Source: Penium margaritaceum
Taxonomy: Eukaryota > Streptophyta > Zygnematophyceae > Desmidiales > Peniaceae
Length of the DNA: 44,906 nt
Direction of reading: 5' to 3'
Assembly: GCA_023375785.1 (NCBI GenBank)
Contig: SZWC01004757.1
Location: forward strand, 92,662 to 137,567
The notes under the pieces are model-generated. The model was not told where the DNA came from and did no database searches. It saw nothing but the letters and a program-made list of their open reading frames with translations. Of the stretch, positions 10,736 through 21,744 are shown piece by piece (position 1 is the stretch's first letter; each line of letters opens with the position of its first letter). The position numbers were made by a program, and so were the translations under genes.

Positions 10736-10929
10736 CTGATGTCAGCATTTCTGCTTGCTGACGTCATCAGGTCGTGTTGACGTCAGCAACCACCTGCTGA
10801 CGCCAGCACCATACCTAGCCAATTTTTTTGCCGGACAGTAAAAAATTGCTAGCGTCTCAAATCCTCGAGAAACGCTGACGCGTTCACAATTTGACAAACC
10901 TGACCTGTCTACCCATACTGAGAGGCGAC

Positions 10930-13900
10930 ATGGACTCGTCGGACAACAAGGGGAAGGCGACAGATGATCCCTCCTCCTCTTCTCGTGTCCTTAGCCCACG
11001 CTCGCAAGCCATTGAGGACCTGCGGAGCAAGCAGGTTGAGATGTGTCGCATACAGCGGGAGCAGACAAATGCCATCCGTACGCTAACTGAGCTTCTGCGT
11101 AGCCAATCCACAGTCCCACGGAATGTTTCCGGGGGAGCTGCCGGCGTTGCGGTCTCTACACAGCAATCGGCCCAGGCACCCGTTACAGGAGCTCGACCTG
11201 ATCCACTCACCTGTACGCTGAATGAGCTTCTGCGTGGCCAGTCCACAGTCCCACGGCAGGTTTCCGAGGGAGCTCTCGGCGTCGCGTTCTCTACACATCA
11301 GTCGGCTCGACCTGACCCACCACCTTTTGACCTCCTGGATGATGAGCCATTCATGCCAGGCATGACAGACGACTCCCCGGATCATGAGATTCGAGTTCTT
11401 CAACAGCGCCTCCGTCAGCTGCAGACAGGGACCAGATCTCCTGAGATTCCTACGGTGCGACCGTCACCCAACTATCCCGGTGACTATCCCCTTGCAGGAG
11501 TCTTCCCCGTCTCTCGTCCTCCTCGGCCTACGGTCGCCCTCCCCACGAAGCGGCAACCCAAGGACTTTGAGACACCACCTCCACGGTACATCACTGAGGA
11601 TGGCTTCGACTGCTGGGAGATCCTCTTTCAGGTTTGGGCCACTTCAGAGGGCGTGTGGCCCTACTACCATAGCCAGTATCAGCCTACAGACCCAGCACAG
11701 GTGCTGACAGCAGCCAGGGCGATGCGCGGCCTCCTCTATGCCATGCCACGTGAGACCTTCGTCGACTTCTGTCCTTTCCTTGGCGAGCCCGGCACAGGCA
11801 CCGGCGCCGATCCACGCGGAGGTTGGGATCTGGCCCTATCCCTGCTGGCCGCAGAGACGCACGCCACCCGTGCAGCACACATTCGTGCCTTCCACTCTCT
11901 CTGTCAGGGGCCTGGAGAGCCTGCACCCGATTACTGGCGACGTGCCATGCGCATCTACATGCATCTTGGGACCTCCGGATGCACACAACTGTGGGCGATC
12001 CGTACGATGATGCTCGGAGTTTGCCTTGAGCATACTGACATCTTCAAACGGTACAGCGACGCCATCCTTGAGCCCTTCTCAGCCACTCTGCAACTTCTCC
12101 CTTGGACGCATCAGCTCTTCCTCCAGGTGACTTCAGCCCGTGAGGCAGCCATGGCCCATCAGGAGACTTCCCTTGCTGCAGCAGTCGTTGCATCACCACC
12201 ATCATCCCTCCTGCAGTCTCCTTCTTCATCGTCCATCATGTCCTCGTCTTCCTCCTCCTCTTCGGCCCCGCCCACACCCACTCAGACACAGGGTGTTGCA
12301 GCAGCAGCTCAGGGGAAGAAGAAGAAGGGGAAGCGGGGACCAGGTCAGCAGCAGTCACAGCAGCAGTCGTCCTCCAGTGGTAGCAGTGGATATTCCGTTC
12401 ACTGCTACNCTCCCTTGGGCGCATCAGCTCTTCCTCCAGGTGACTTCAGCCCGCGAGGCAGCCGTGGCCCATCAGGAGACTTCCCTTGCTGCAGCAGTCG
12501 TTGCATCACCACCATCATCCCTCCTGCAGTCTCCTTCTTCATCGTCCATCATGTCCTCGTCTTCCTCCTCCTCTTCGGCCCCGCCCACACCCACTCAGAC
12601 ACAGGGTGTTGCAGCAGCAGCTCAGGGGAAGAAGAAGAAGGGGAAGCGGGGACCAGGTCAGCAGCAGTCACAGCAGCAGTCGTCCTCCAGTGGTAGCAGT
12701 GGATATTCCGTTCACTGCTACAACTGTGGAGGCGCCCATCGCTACACCGAGTGCCAGCAGCCGCTCGACTGGGCACAGAATACTCGTGGGCTCCAGGCTG
12801 CACACGCCGTCCGTTCTGCGTCTAGCACGTCAGCCTCGCCTTCCTCCGGACGCGTGGCGGCCACGACTGCAGCTGTTCCTGCTTCTCCACCGGCGAGTAG
12901 CAGTGATCCGGACCCACGCGATCGCACCATCGCCGAGCTTTGCCATCTTCTGGCGCTCCGCTTTCAGGGAGGTGCGAGTATGTTGTCACAGCCGAGTGAT
13001 TCACAGACTGTCGGTCCGTCTGTCCATGTGGCTCGGGATGACTCGTGTGGGGGAGCACAGTCGGCATGTGATGATGATGGGCCTCACTGTACAGATTGGA
13101 TTCGTCAGTCCCACCTTTGTGCCCTTCGTCGTTTCTCCCCACCTGCTGCTCAACGTCCGTCTGAGGCCGATTGTTCCATTGCCCGTTGTACAGTGACGTC
13201 CTCCAGTCATGATGCCGGTGGCACTTGGATCATCGATTCAGGTGCCACTCATCACATAACGTGTCGTCGTAGTGACTTCGTTGTTCTCGGCCCTGTTGCG
13301 TCTGTTCGTTCCGTCTGCACAGGCTCTGGTCAGTCCTTGCCAGTCCAGGGTGTTGGGGTCGTGCGCTTCGATGGTCCGTCTGGCCCCTTGTATCTCTCCG
13401 AGGTGCTTTTTGTGCCTGACCTTGAGCTCAGTTTGCTTTTTGTACGTGCTTGCACACTGATGGGACTCTCTGTGGAGCACACTGCCGAGTCCGTGACTGT
13501 GACTGCCATTGACACTCGCAACATTGTTCTGCGTGCCTCTGTTGTGGATGACCTGTACCGTGTTTCTCGGACTTCTGCTCTTTTCTCCCCTTCCCCTTCA
13601 ACTCGTGTTTTTGTCACTGGTGTTCTGTCTCCTGAGCACCAACAATTGCTTCATCGTCGTCTGTGTCATGTGGGCTCCGACACTGTGTTGAAGCTCATTC
13701 AAACACAGCCCGCTCTCGGTCTTGATGCGGCTTCTTTCGAGAAGCCGCCCAAGACCGACTGTCTCTTCTGCGCTCGTGGTAAGATGCATCGCTGCACCTA
13801 CCCTGACTCACGTTCTCGCGCACTTTGCCCTCTCGAGTTAGTCCATTCGGACCTTCTTGGCCCTCTTCCTGTCGAGTCTATGATTGATAGGGGTCGATAC

Positions 13901-14134
13901 GTCCTGACTCTGACTGATAATTTCACCCGGATTCGGTGGATCTACAGCCTGCGCCATAAGAGTGACGTCGCTCTCGCGGTTTGCCTCTGGCTAGTGATGG
14001 CTGAGCGTCAGTCCTGCCACACACTGCACACCTTCCGATCGGATCGTGGCGGCGAGTTTCTAGGCAAGATGGATAGCTTCTTCGCTGAGCACGGGATTTT
14101 TCACCAGGTCTCCGCTCCTGCTACTCCTCAGTAG
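10930..14134 (+). pseudogene. Copia gag, protease and N-terminal integrase (broken)
   Basis: The frame starts at ATG 10930 (MDSSDNKGKATDDP). A capsid-like region spans about 11600-12170 and a Ser/Gln-rich linker follows. A zinc knuckle of spacing CX2CX3HX4C lies at 12716-12754, one residue shorter than the usual CCHC box. The aspartic protease motif WIIDSGATHHIT is at about 13226-13260. The integrase zinc-finger region (HRRLCH ... CLFC) is at about 13650-13770, and the integrase core includes HSDLLGPL and SDRGGEF (about 14039). The frame ends at TAG 14132-14134, where family members normally carry a Gln codon, so this is a nonsense change. At the single N (12409) the frame jumps by one, but the flanking 312-bp duplication accounts for the jump, so it is probably not a real frameshift. 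Confidence 0.9.
12097..12721 (+). other. Direct duplication across a single N (probable assembly artefact)
   Basis: 12097-12408 and 12410-12721 are 312-bp direct copies with at least three substitutions near their starts, separated by one N at 12409. The offset of 313 bp shifts the frame by one, matching the apparent frame change in gag-pol. Confidence 0.85.
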
Positions 14135-15195
14135 AACGGTGTTTCTGAGCGTTGGAACTGCACCATGGAGGATGCGGTTCGCGCTATGCGGTCTGAGTGC
14201 GGTCTCCCAGAGTCCTTCGCTTTTGAGGGCTTTGCCTACATGACGAGTCTAGAACCGCCTCCCGCACGGTCCTCTTCCAGACCACGTTACACCATATGAG
14301 CTCTGGTTCGGCCATCGTGCTGACCTTCGTCTCGCTTGCGTCTGGGGGTCCTTGGCTTCCATGTGGTACACCGAGGACCAGTAGGGGTCCAAGGTCTCAC
14401 CGCGGGGTCGCTTGTGTGCCTTCATCGGCATCTCCCCGCGATCGAAGGCTTAGCGATTTTGGGACCCTACCCGGCGTCGCATTGTTGAGTCACGCGACGC
14501 GCTCTTCTTTGAGTCCCTCACCTACCGCGATTTTACGTCGATTACGTCATTGTCTATCATGCACATCCCTACGTGTGAGGTTTCTCGCCGGATGGGGGAG
14601 TCTTCGCCTGCGAGCACCCCTCGTCAGGCTGGTGTGTCCGTTCGAGCTCCCTCCACTTCACGGTCTCCGGCTCTTGATGATCCAGCGATCATCGCTGTCG
14701 GCCCACAGACCTCTCCAGCACCACCAGCTTCTACCCCGGTTCCCTCGCCTCCCTCCGGTACCCATGATCCTACACCAGTGCGTACTCTTGTGTCCGCCGA
14801 CACTCCTTCCTCTATGTGTGGTCCTGCCTCACCTGTCCCTAGTGCCACACCGAGTCCTGTGTCTCCTACACACGCCTCTCCTAGAATGCCATCACCAGCT
14901 CCCTTGCCTCTGCACTGTGATTGTGCCCGTTCCTGAGCCTGAGGTGCGCCCCTCAAGCCCAGGTTACTCCCGTGAGCCTGGCGGTCGTCTTCGACCATTG
15001 GACTCCGGAGCTTAGCGAGCATCTGGCCCTGCACCCAGGCGCTCCACTCGCTGCGTCGCAAAATGTGACCCCGGCACGAAGGCCCTAGGCCTGAGTGTCC
15101 GCACTGAGCACACAGAGGTACACCCAGCATGTCCCATAGGGCACGGCCTTGTCACTTGCGAGTTCCACATCGCTTGTGGTGCAGCAGCCGATATT
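14135..15195 (+). pseudogene. Copia integrase C-terminus and Pro/Ser/Thr-rich linker (decayed)
   Basis: After the stop, integrase sequence continues as NGVSERWNCTMEDAVRAM and then changes frame near 14280. It resumes with ELWFGHR and a C-terminal integrase region (FIGISPRSKA, FWDPTRRRIVESRDALFFE) containing further stops at about 14382 and 14450. From 14550 to 14936 a Pro/Ser/Thr-rich linker precedes the RT, as is usual in Copia polyproteins. Confidence 0.8.
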
Positions 15196-16577
15196 GTGGT
15201 CGTCAGACCTAGCACTGAGACGTGTCCTCTTGCCACGCAGAGCTCTCCCTCTTTGGCGCCTGACCCGAGCACACTAAGGGAAGCTCTCTCATCACAAGAT
15301 GCTGACGCTTGGCGTGCTGCCTGCGAGGATGAGCTTCGCGCCATCCGAGAGCACGGAGTTTTCGAGCTAGTCGACCTTCCACCTGGGAGGAAGGCTATTC
15401 AGGTCAAGTGGGTCTTTCGCAAGAAAGTGAAGCCAGATGGCTCAGTGGAATGCCACAAGGCTCGCTTGGTCGTCAAGGGGTACTCTCAGATTGAGGGCAC
15501 AGATTACACTGACACCTTTGCCCCTGTCGGCCGTATGACCTCAGCTCGAGCTTTGTTCGGTGTAGTGACTCAGCATGACTGGGAACTTCACCAGATGGAT
15601 GTGAACAAAGCGTTCCTCCATGGCTCTCTGGATGAGGAGATCTACGTGGCTCAGCCACCCAGCTTTGAGGACGGTGACAAGGTCTGGCACTTGCGCAAGT
15701 CCTTGTACGGCCTCAAGCAGTCTCCTCGGTGTTGGAACCAGGAGGTCACTGGCACCCTGACTCGTGCAGGATATGTACAGAGCGAGGTAGATCCCTCTCT
15801 CTTCATCCGCCGGACGCCTGAGCGGTTCACTGCCATCCTGGTCTATGACGACGACCTTCTGATCGCGTCTCCTACACTGGAGGCCGTGAAGGAGGCCAAG
15901 GATGAAGGACCTTGGTCATGCATCGGTGTTTCTTGGCATGGAGATCGTACGAGACCGCAGACGTCCTACTCTGCTACTACACCAGGCCCGATACGCACGT
16001 GTTGTGGGGGAGCGCTTCAGCGATCTCCTCGGCATAGTACCCACGGCTTCCACACCTCTCACACCCGACGGGCAGGATGCCCTGAAGGTGGACGATCCCA
16101 CACAGCTGGGGGAGACAGTGGATGTGACCTTGTACCTCCGTCTCATCGGATCTTTGATGTACCTGGCCACTACCACACGTCCGGACATCGCATTCGCCGT
16201 CAACCTCCTTGCTCAGTTTTTGCAAGNGTACTCTGCTACTGCACCAGGCCCGATACGCACGTGTTGTGGGGGAGCGCTTCAGCGATCTCCTCGGCATAGT
16301 ACCCACGGCTTCCACACCTCTCACACCCGACGGGCAGGATGCCCTGAAGGTGGACGATCCCACACAGCTGGGGGAGACAGTGGATGTGACCTTGTACCTC
16401 CGTCTCATCGGATCTTTGATGTACCTGGCCACTACCACACGTCCGGACATCGCATTCGCCGTCAACCTCCTTGCTCAGTTTTTGCAAGCTCCACGTGCTA
16501 GAGCCCTTCATGCGGCTGTGCGAGTTGTGCGGTACGTGGTCTCTACACCGTACATAGGACTCTGCTTTCGCCGGTAG
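15196..16577 (+). pseudogene. Copia reverse transcriptase (broken)
   Basis: The typical Copia RT entry is present (AWRAACEDELRAIREHGVFE, KWVFRKKVKPDGS, ARLVVKGYSQIEGTDYTDTF). It is followed by HQMDVNKAFLHGSLDEEIYV and SLYGLKQSPRCW. The catalytic box at 15844-15855 reads YDDD instead of the usual YVDD, so both Asp residues remain. Near 15900 the frame shifts by one, and several residues seem missing before MKDLGHASVFLGMEIV. The frame then continues across the single-N duplication to a TAG at 16575-16577. The RT is therefore split by one frameshift and ends at a nonsense codon just before RNase H. Confidence 0.92.
15967..16488 (+). other. Direct duplication across a single N (probable assembly artefact)
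   Basis: 15967-16226 is repeated at 16229-16488, an offset of 262 bp, with one N at 16227. One substitution (ACTACACC against ACTGCACC) is visible near the start. The one-base frame change across the N disappears if the copies are a single locus. Confidence 0.85.
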
Positions 16578-16583
16578 TGTTTA

Positions 16584-17066
16584 GTGGTTCTTGATGGCTA
16601 CACTGACAGCGACTGGGCCTGGAGCCCAGACGGACGCAGTCGCACTGGTTACGTGTTCCTACTTGGTGGTACCGCTGTGTCCTGGCGCAGCGGGAAGCAT
16701 GGCTGCATTGCATGTAGCTCATCAGAGGCAGAGTACGTCGCCCTGGGTGCAGGGGCTGCTGAGGCGGTATGGCTGCAGCGTGTGTTCCTTGAGCTGGGTC
16801 AGTCAGTACCCGCTATAGTGCTTCGTTGCGACAACCTGAGTGCTCTTGCTATTGCGGAGAACTTTGGTGTCTTCCATGCTCGCACGAAGCACATTGTAGT
16901 AGAGCATCACTTTGTGCGTGACTTGATGAAGCGACACGTGATCTCCGTTATTTGGGTTGGCACTGACATGCAGCGTGCTGATTTCTTGACGAAGGCACTA
17001 GCACGCGGAAAGTTCCTGATGGCCATTTGTTCTGTAGGGCTTCGCCCCTTGCCTGGGAGTGGTTGA
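16584..17066 (+). pseudogene. Copia RNase H
   Basis: This is the last pol domain: LDGYTDSDWAW, SRTGYVFLLGGTAVSW, CSSSEAEYVAL and the terminal region RADFLTKAL. It lies in the same frame as the RT C-terminus and is separated from it only by the TAG at 16575. The frame ends at the TGA at 17064-17066. The catalytic-type Asp and Glu positions (TDSDW, SEAEY) are present. It is about 100 bp upstream of the polypurine tract. Confidence 0.93.
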
Positions 17067-17162
17067 GTGTGGGGTATTGTGGTGGCCATTCGTTCCGTCG
17101 TTGCACGCGTCGTTGTACTCGTTTCAGTACTGCACGTGTATGGACATGCGTACCATCGGGTC

Positions 17163-17171
17163 ATGGGGGAG
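17163..17171 (+). other. Polypurine tract
   Basis: ATGGGGGAG lies immediately before the 3' LTR start TGTTGTGA, the expected plus-strand priming site. Confidence 0.85.
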
Positions 17172-18053
17172 TGTTGTGATTTGTGACGTTCCTGTCGACC
17201 TGTACAGTTTACTGTGACCACTCGGTCGTGTCCATACTCGTGCAGATCCCTGATGCGGACCCAGGCGATACCGGTGCGTCATCCGGTGGTGGACTACCAG
17301 CTTGGAGCTGACCGACAGCCATTCCAGAGCTCTGGACGCTACCCGGGACCTCCTGCAGGTTTTCTACAGCATGCAGGACTTTAACAATGGACTGGCCGTG
17401 GACCCGATTTGCATGTTTTTGCGTTGTGTGTCCACCATTCAATGCCGGATGCATGCATGTGAACAGTCGTAGCATCCAGCTTGTGATTCTGCACGTCTAG
17501 GTTCAGACGGCGTAGCGTTCTGACATGTGTGCATAGAGTTACGGCCAAAACAGTGGTTTTGGGCCGGTTTTAGGACAGATCTTGCACCGCCGCGTGCGAC
17601 ACCCGCCGTGCGCCGCGGCAGGTACTTATGCCATGGACTTGTCATTTGTCATTCTCTTTTTGCAAATGCTATTGAAGCATTCAGACACTTTGCCTTGTGT
17701 CCCCTAGCCAAACCCTTGCCGTTGCGTGCACGACTTGTGACTGTCGTCACCGTCTGATCAGGCACTGACGCCTGGTCAACGGAAGTGTTGCTAGGAGGCT
17801 TCCTTGCATCTNACAGATCTTGCACCGCCGCGTGCGACACCCGCCGTGCGCCGCGGCAGGTACTTATGCCATGGACTTGTCATTTGTCATTCTCTTTTTG
17901 CAAATGCTATTGAAGCATTCAGACACTTTGCCTTGTGTCCCCTAGCCAAACCCTTGCCGTTGCGTGCACGACTTGTGACTGTCGTCACCGTCTGATCAGG
18001 CACTGACGCCTGGTCAACGGAAGTGTTGCTAGGAGGCTTCCTTGCATCTTCTC
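17172..18053 (+). repeat. 3' LTR of the Copia element (with internal artefactual duplication)
   Basis: It starts TGTTGTGATTTGTGACG like the 5' LTR and ends at the same TTGCATCTTCTC. Within it, 17575-17811 is repeated at 17813-18049 across a single N at 17812. Without the repeat the LTR would be about 644 bp, against 637 bp for the 5' LTR. Confidence 0.88.
17575..18049 (+). other. Direct duplication across a single N in the 3' LTR
   Basis: Two 237-bp copies (17575-17811 and 17813-18049) flank one N. The 5' LTR has only one copy of this segment, which supports an assembly origin. Confidence 0.88.
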
Positions 18054-19429
18054 TGAAACCGTACCCACACCAGCAACACAACAGAGGCAACATTATCAGC
18101 TAAAGCAGTCACGCTAGCGGCAACAGCATAAACGGGAGTAGCAACAACACCAAGAGCTACATAAATTACACCAGCAACTGTAGTAGCAGCATTAACTCCT
18201 ACATCAACTGTGTTGACAATTGTGACATAGCAACAGGAACAATAGCAACAACAGCATCCAAGGCAATGAGGTTGTTGCACACACAACGACAGCAGATTCA
18301 AGAAAGTTCATTACGTGAACAACATTGGGTCAGTTTTGCAAGTAGTATAATCAATAGGCAGCAACTGCTGAGGCAACAGTGGCTGACAAGAAGCTGCTCG
18401 CACCCCTTGCTCCGTCGATCGATGGGTTGGTCGAACGACAAGCTCGTCCATCAATGAGCCTGAAGATCAACGATTCAGACGATCGACGAACGCGTCCTCT
18501 TAGCAGATTCAAGCTCGCTCATCCCAAGAAGGACAAAAAACAAAAGACGGCGTGCTTACGTACCCTTGGCACCCTTACTCCCATCATGTTTGAACCTCGA
18601 CGCGCCTTCGTTTGTGTCTTTCACTTTGCTGTAATTTTTTTGTTTCCTTTGCTTTTATTTTTCACTCGTTTGCTCCAGATTCACGATCACACTCGCTCAA
18701 TGATGGGAACACCACATACTTAACAAGCTTTGTGTAACATAGAGATCGAAGAAAACTCCCTCGGGATGAGGAGTGCAATCACGCCTGTGGTACATTTGCT
18801 TGATGATTCCAACCTAGTGAAATATAGATTTTGTAGGTACTTGCCATGTCCACATACAACAACAATGTACGAACCAAGTTGGAAAACGTTAGAGTTACGG
18901 TGCCCTGTATGCTGATTTCTCTTTAGTCACAAACTCGGCGTGTCGCGGTCGAGCCTGTCCACTCAAGACAGAGGAGGCAACACAATGATGTGGTTCAAAG
19001 GACATGCTATGGGTGCTCTTGTAAGAATGTTGCCTAACAGTGGAGGGGATTCGTCCTTCTTTAGACTCAGACTCACTTGACAAGTGGGCCTGAAGTATGA
19101 GCCATGGAATGGTTAAGTTGTCACCAGTGATATTCGTATGATACCTGGAAAGTACGCAATGGCATTGAAGGATAGAAATAGAGTGTCATGCTGGAGGTGA
19201 CCAACTTGCTTGACTTGTTTGACATAGTTTTAGGTGGTCCCTAGCTCTACAAGACAAGGTCTCGATGTGCTTTACATCAAATATATCGATCCTCTGAAAA
19301 TTGAATCTTTGTTTAACCTTGATTTTAAGTCCGAAATTATCACCGACCCAACTTAATGTCCACGACAGCCTATTTGGGATGTAGGTCAAGATACGTGTTC
19401 TGTGGGTTTGCGAATGTTCCTTTGCCTAT
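18054..19429. other. No recognisable gene
   Basis: The stretch begins with a CAA/GCA/ACA-rich part (to about 18400) resembling the CAA-rich sequence on the other side of the Copia element. An open frame at 18379-18723 (MADKKLLAPLAPSIDGLVER...) continues from the low-complexity part and ends in a hydrophobic stretch. I recognise no family in it, and it may be chance. Confidence 0.5.
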
Positions 19430-21360
19430 CACAAAGAGTGGATGACAAAGTGAGGGAAAACATGCAACCAGAGGTCAAATCTCTACTGGTAGATGTGTCA
19501 GATGTTTTATAAGGCCCACCGAATGAGCTTCTACCATAACAGAACTTGGGCCATACGATACTGTTACAAGCACAAGCAACTCCTCCGTTTATAACCATGG
19601 ATCGTCTTAGTCTGGGAACAAAGTGAGAGGCTGGACACCAATTCAAAATTACCTTGCAAGAGGGTGTATACAGACGAGTAGCTCGCCATATGGTGCAATA
19701 TTCATTTTGTGAACAAAAAGGGTGGTGATTTACGCATATGCGTAGACCACCAGGTGGTGAAAAAGGTGACAGTAAAAATCGATTTCCCTTATCGTGGATC
19801 AAGGATCGGTGCGATAAAATTAAAGGGATAAATATCTTTTTCCTCGGATTCATCTCGATGGTAACATCGAATCTACATCTCAAAACACGATCTACCCAAA
19901 ACACCACATCAAACACACACGTGACATTATAATTTCAAGAGTTTTCGTTCGGACTAACTAAAATCCCAGCAACCTTCGAAGGAGAAAAGAACCAAAACAT
20001 TGTAGATAATCTTGGTCATTTCATTGTGTTTATGTGAAAGATGTCCTGTTTTCCTCCAAATTAATGGAAGAGCACATAGAAAATTCACGTCAAGCTCTTG
20101 TGATCCTCCAGGAGAAGATGTTTAGTGTGAAGATGAGCAAGTACAAGATTGCATAGGATGGTCTTGAATACCTTCGGCAGATAGCCGACAAGGACGGTAT
20201 TCGTGACGACCGAGTTAAGGTACAATCCGCAGTGCATTGGCAATGCCTACAAGAGTTTGGACACATTAGGTCTTTCCTCGGCCCTATTTTAGACTGTTCA
20301 TGCAAGGGTATTTGACATTGGTAGCTGCGTTAAATAGGGTCATGCAAAAAGAAGTGCATTGAACATGGATGTCTAATTACAATAATGCCCGGAAGCTTAT
20401 GTCCACAATGCCAGCCTGAACGCGTTTGGATCCATCACAAAATTAAGAGGTGTGATGCGATGCGGTGGTTGTAAGACTCGGATTTGTCCTCAATCAGAAC
20501 AATCATCAAGTCGCGTATCAGAGTGGGGTGGTCATCGCCACTGAGACGTGATCCAAAACCGGTGGCCAAGAGCTCCATACCATGCTACGCGCTTTCAAGA
20601 TGTGGCATTGTTACCTTGAGGGCATTGACGGGGATGTAATAGCCTTGACCCACCATAATCCATTACTACTATTACCAAATGCATCCAAACCTATCAAGAC
20701 AATAGGCTCGTTAGAGTGAATAGATGACCCAATTTTTTTCCACTTGGGAGAATAGGCCAAGACGCATCAATGTGGCCAACCTTGACAGCACGTGGAATAT
20801 AAAGTCATCCCTGATGGTAGTGGGTGTTTATGACTAATCCAGCAACTACAATGCAAACACCAAACTTGCTCAGACTTGTATGGCAACAACTTTGAGTGAT
20901 CATTCATTACACCTACACTGTAAATAGGATGTGGATGGAATATTGCGTGGATTCATGGTTTGAAGAATAAAATTATCTAGACAAGCATATATTGATGGAA
21001 GTTGCGAGGATATACTGGCACGGAGAACAAGTTATTGTGCTAGACTTGAGAGATGTTTGAAGAGCCATGATCTCCCACTTGACGAATCGTTCATGGCAGG
21101 TCATGTGCGACCAGAAACAACAAAGATAGGATCTCTCATACCACTGTTGTTGGCCAGGATTGGCTGTCCACGCCCTTATATATTACATAACATGCAACCC
21201 ACGTCTTCGGGAAAAGGCTAACAACAAAAGACATATTAAAATCCTCCAAAAACTTCCCTTCCATTAGACTCCATGGGAGTGCGTCAACATGGACTTCATA
21301 ACCGGTCATGTGGACACGGCCTATGGTCACAATGCAATAACATACTAGTATTTAAGAGGT
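19430..21360 (+). pseudogene. Ty3/Gypsy pol remnant (RT, RNase H, integrase)
   Basis: Fragments in shifting frames follow Gypsy order. RT entry: VREN then MQPEVKSLLVDVSDVL at about 19450-19510. RT core: HFVNKKGGDLRICVDHQVV at about 19705-19760, then FSFGLTKIPATFE at about 19945. Connection: KMSKYKIA at about 20130 and HIRSFLGPI at about 20260. RNase H: MWHCYLEGIDGDVIALTHHN at about 20598-20660. Integrase: LAGH-like and MDFITG-like remnants at about 21080-21310. Stops and frameshifts are too numerous for function. No LTRs are recognised. It is more decayed than the chromovirus at 32552. Confidence 0.82.
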
Positions 21361-21744
21361 GATTTTTTAGTGCTTTGCCATTTTTCGCTGGTTTCATACC
21401 TAATTGACGTCCTTGTTGTGGTATTTGCCCCAAACTTGTCCCCAAACCCTTTTCACTAATTTTTCATCTGGGTTGTACGCGTGTGTTTGTCACTCGAATC
21501 GGTTGGACGGCTCATTCGGGAAGTGAAGCGGCAATTTCGTCGGCGCTTTTTGCCAATGCACATGAATACGAGTCATCATGTGATAGAGGAGACACAACAC
21601 GGAATGGAAGCATTCTTGTGGTAACAAACTGGGGCGCAAGTGATATAAAAGCTACAAACTAGCGAGGATGTCGAAAAGATCCTCATACCCGTCAACAACC
21701 GGGTTGCAGAGGAATGTCACCATGTCACTAGCTGCATGTTGCTA

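Larger units (their letters stand above)
9203..18053 (+). mobile_element. Ty1/Copia LTR retrotransposon, degenerate
   Basis: The element has a 5' LTR, a PBS complementary to initiator tRNA-Met, a long simple-repeat leader, gag, protease, integrase, reverse transcriptase and RNase H in that order, a polypurine tract and a 3' LTR. Protease-integrase-RT-RNaseH order defines Copia rather than Gypsy. The coding region is broken by at least a nonsense codon at 14132, frame changes in 14250-14550 and near 15900, and a TAG at 16575, so the copy is not autonomous. The 5-bp flanks outside the LTRs do not match, so no TSD is identified. One 115-bp N gap and three single-N junctions lie inside. Confidence 0.95.

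Noticed and set aside
9866..10780. Several 90-260 codon frames of Ala/Leu/Cys, Gln/Ser or Arg-Glu
   Set aside because: They translate AGC and GA repeats and run through the N gap.
12236..13789. Minus-strand frames of 60-106 codons within the Copia gag-pol region
   Set aside because: They are complements of the plus-strand polyprotein with no family resemblance.
9198..18058. A target-site duplication for the Copia element
   Set aside because: The five bases before 9203 (AGTTG) and after 18053 (TGAAA) do not match, and small boundary shifts do not help.
18029..18301. A hydrophobic 90-codon minus-strand frame (VDVGVNAATTVAGVIYVAL...)
   Set aside because: It looks membrane-like, but it is the complement of a CAA/GCA/ACA-rich low-complexity stretch and runs into the Copia LTR.
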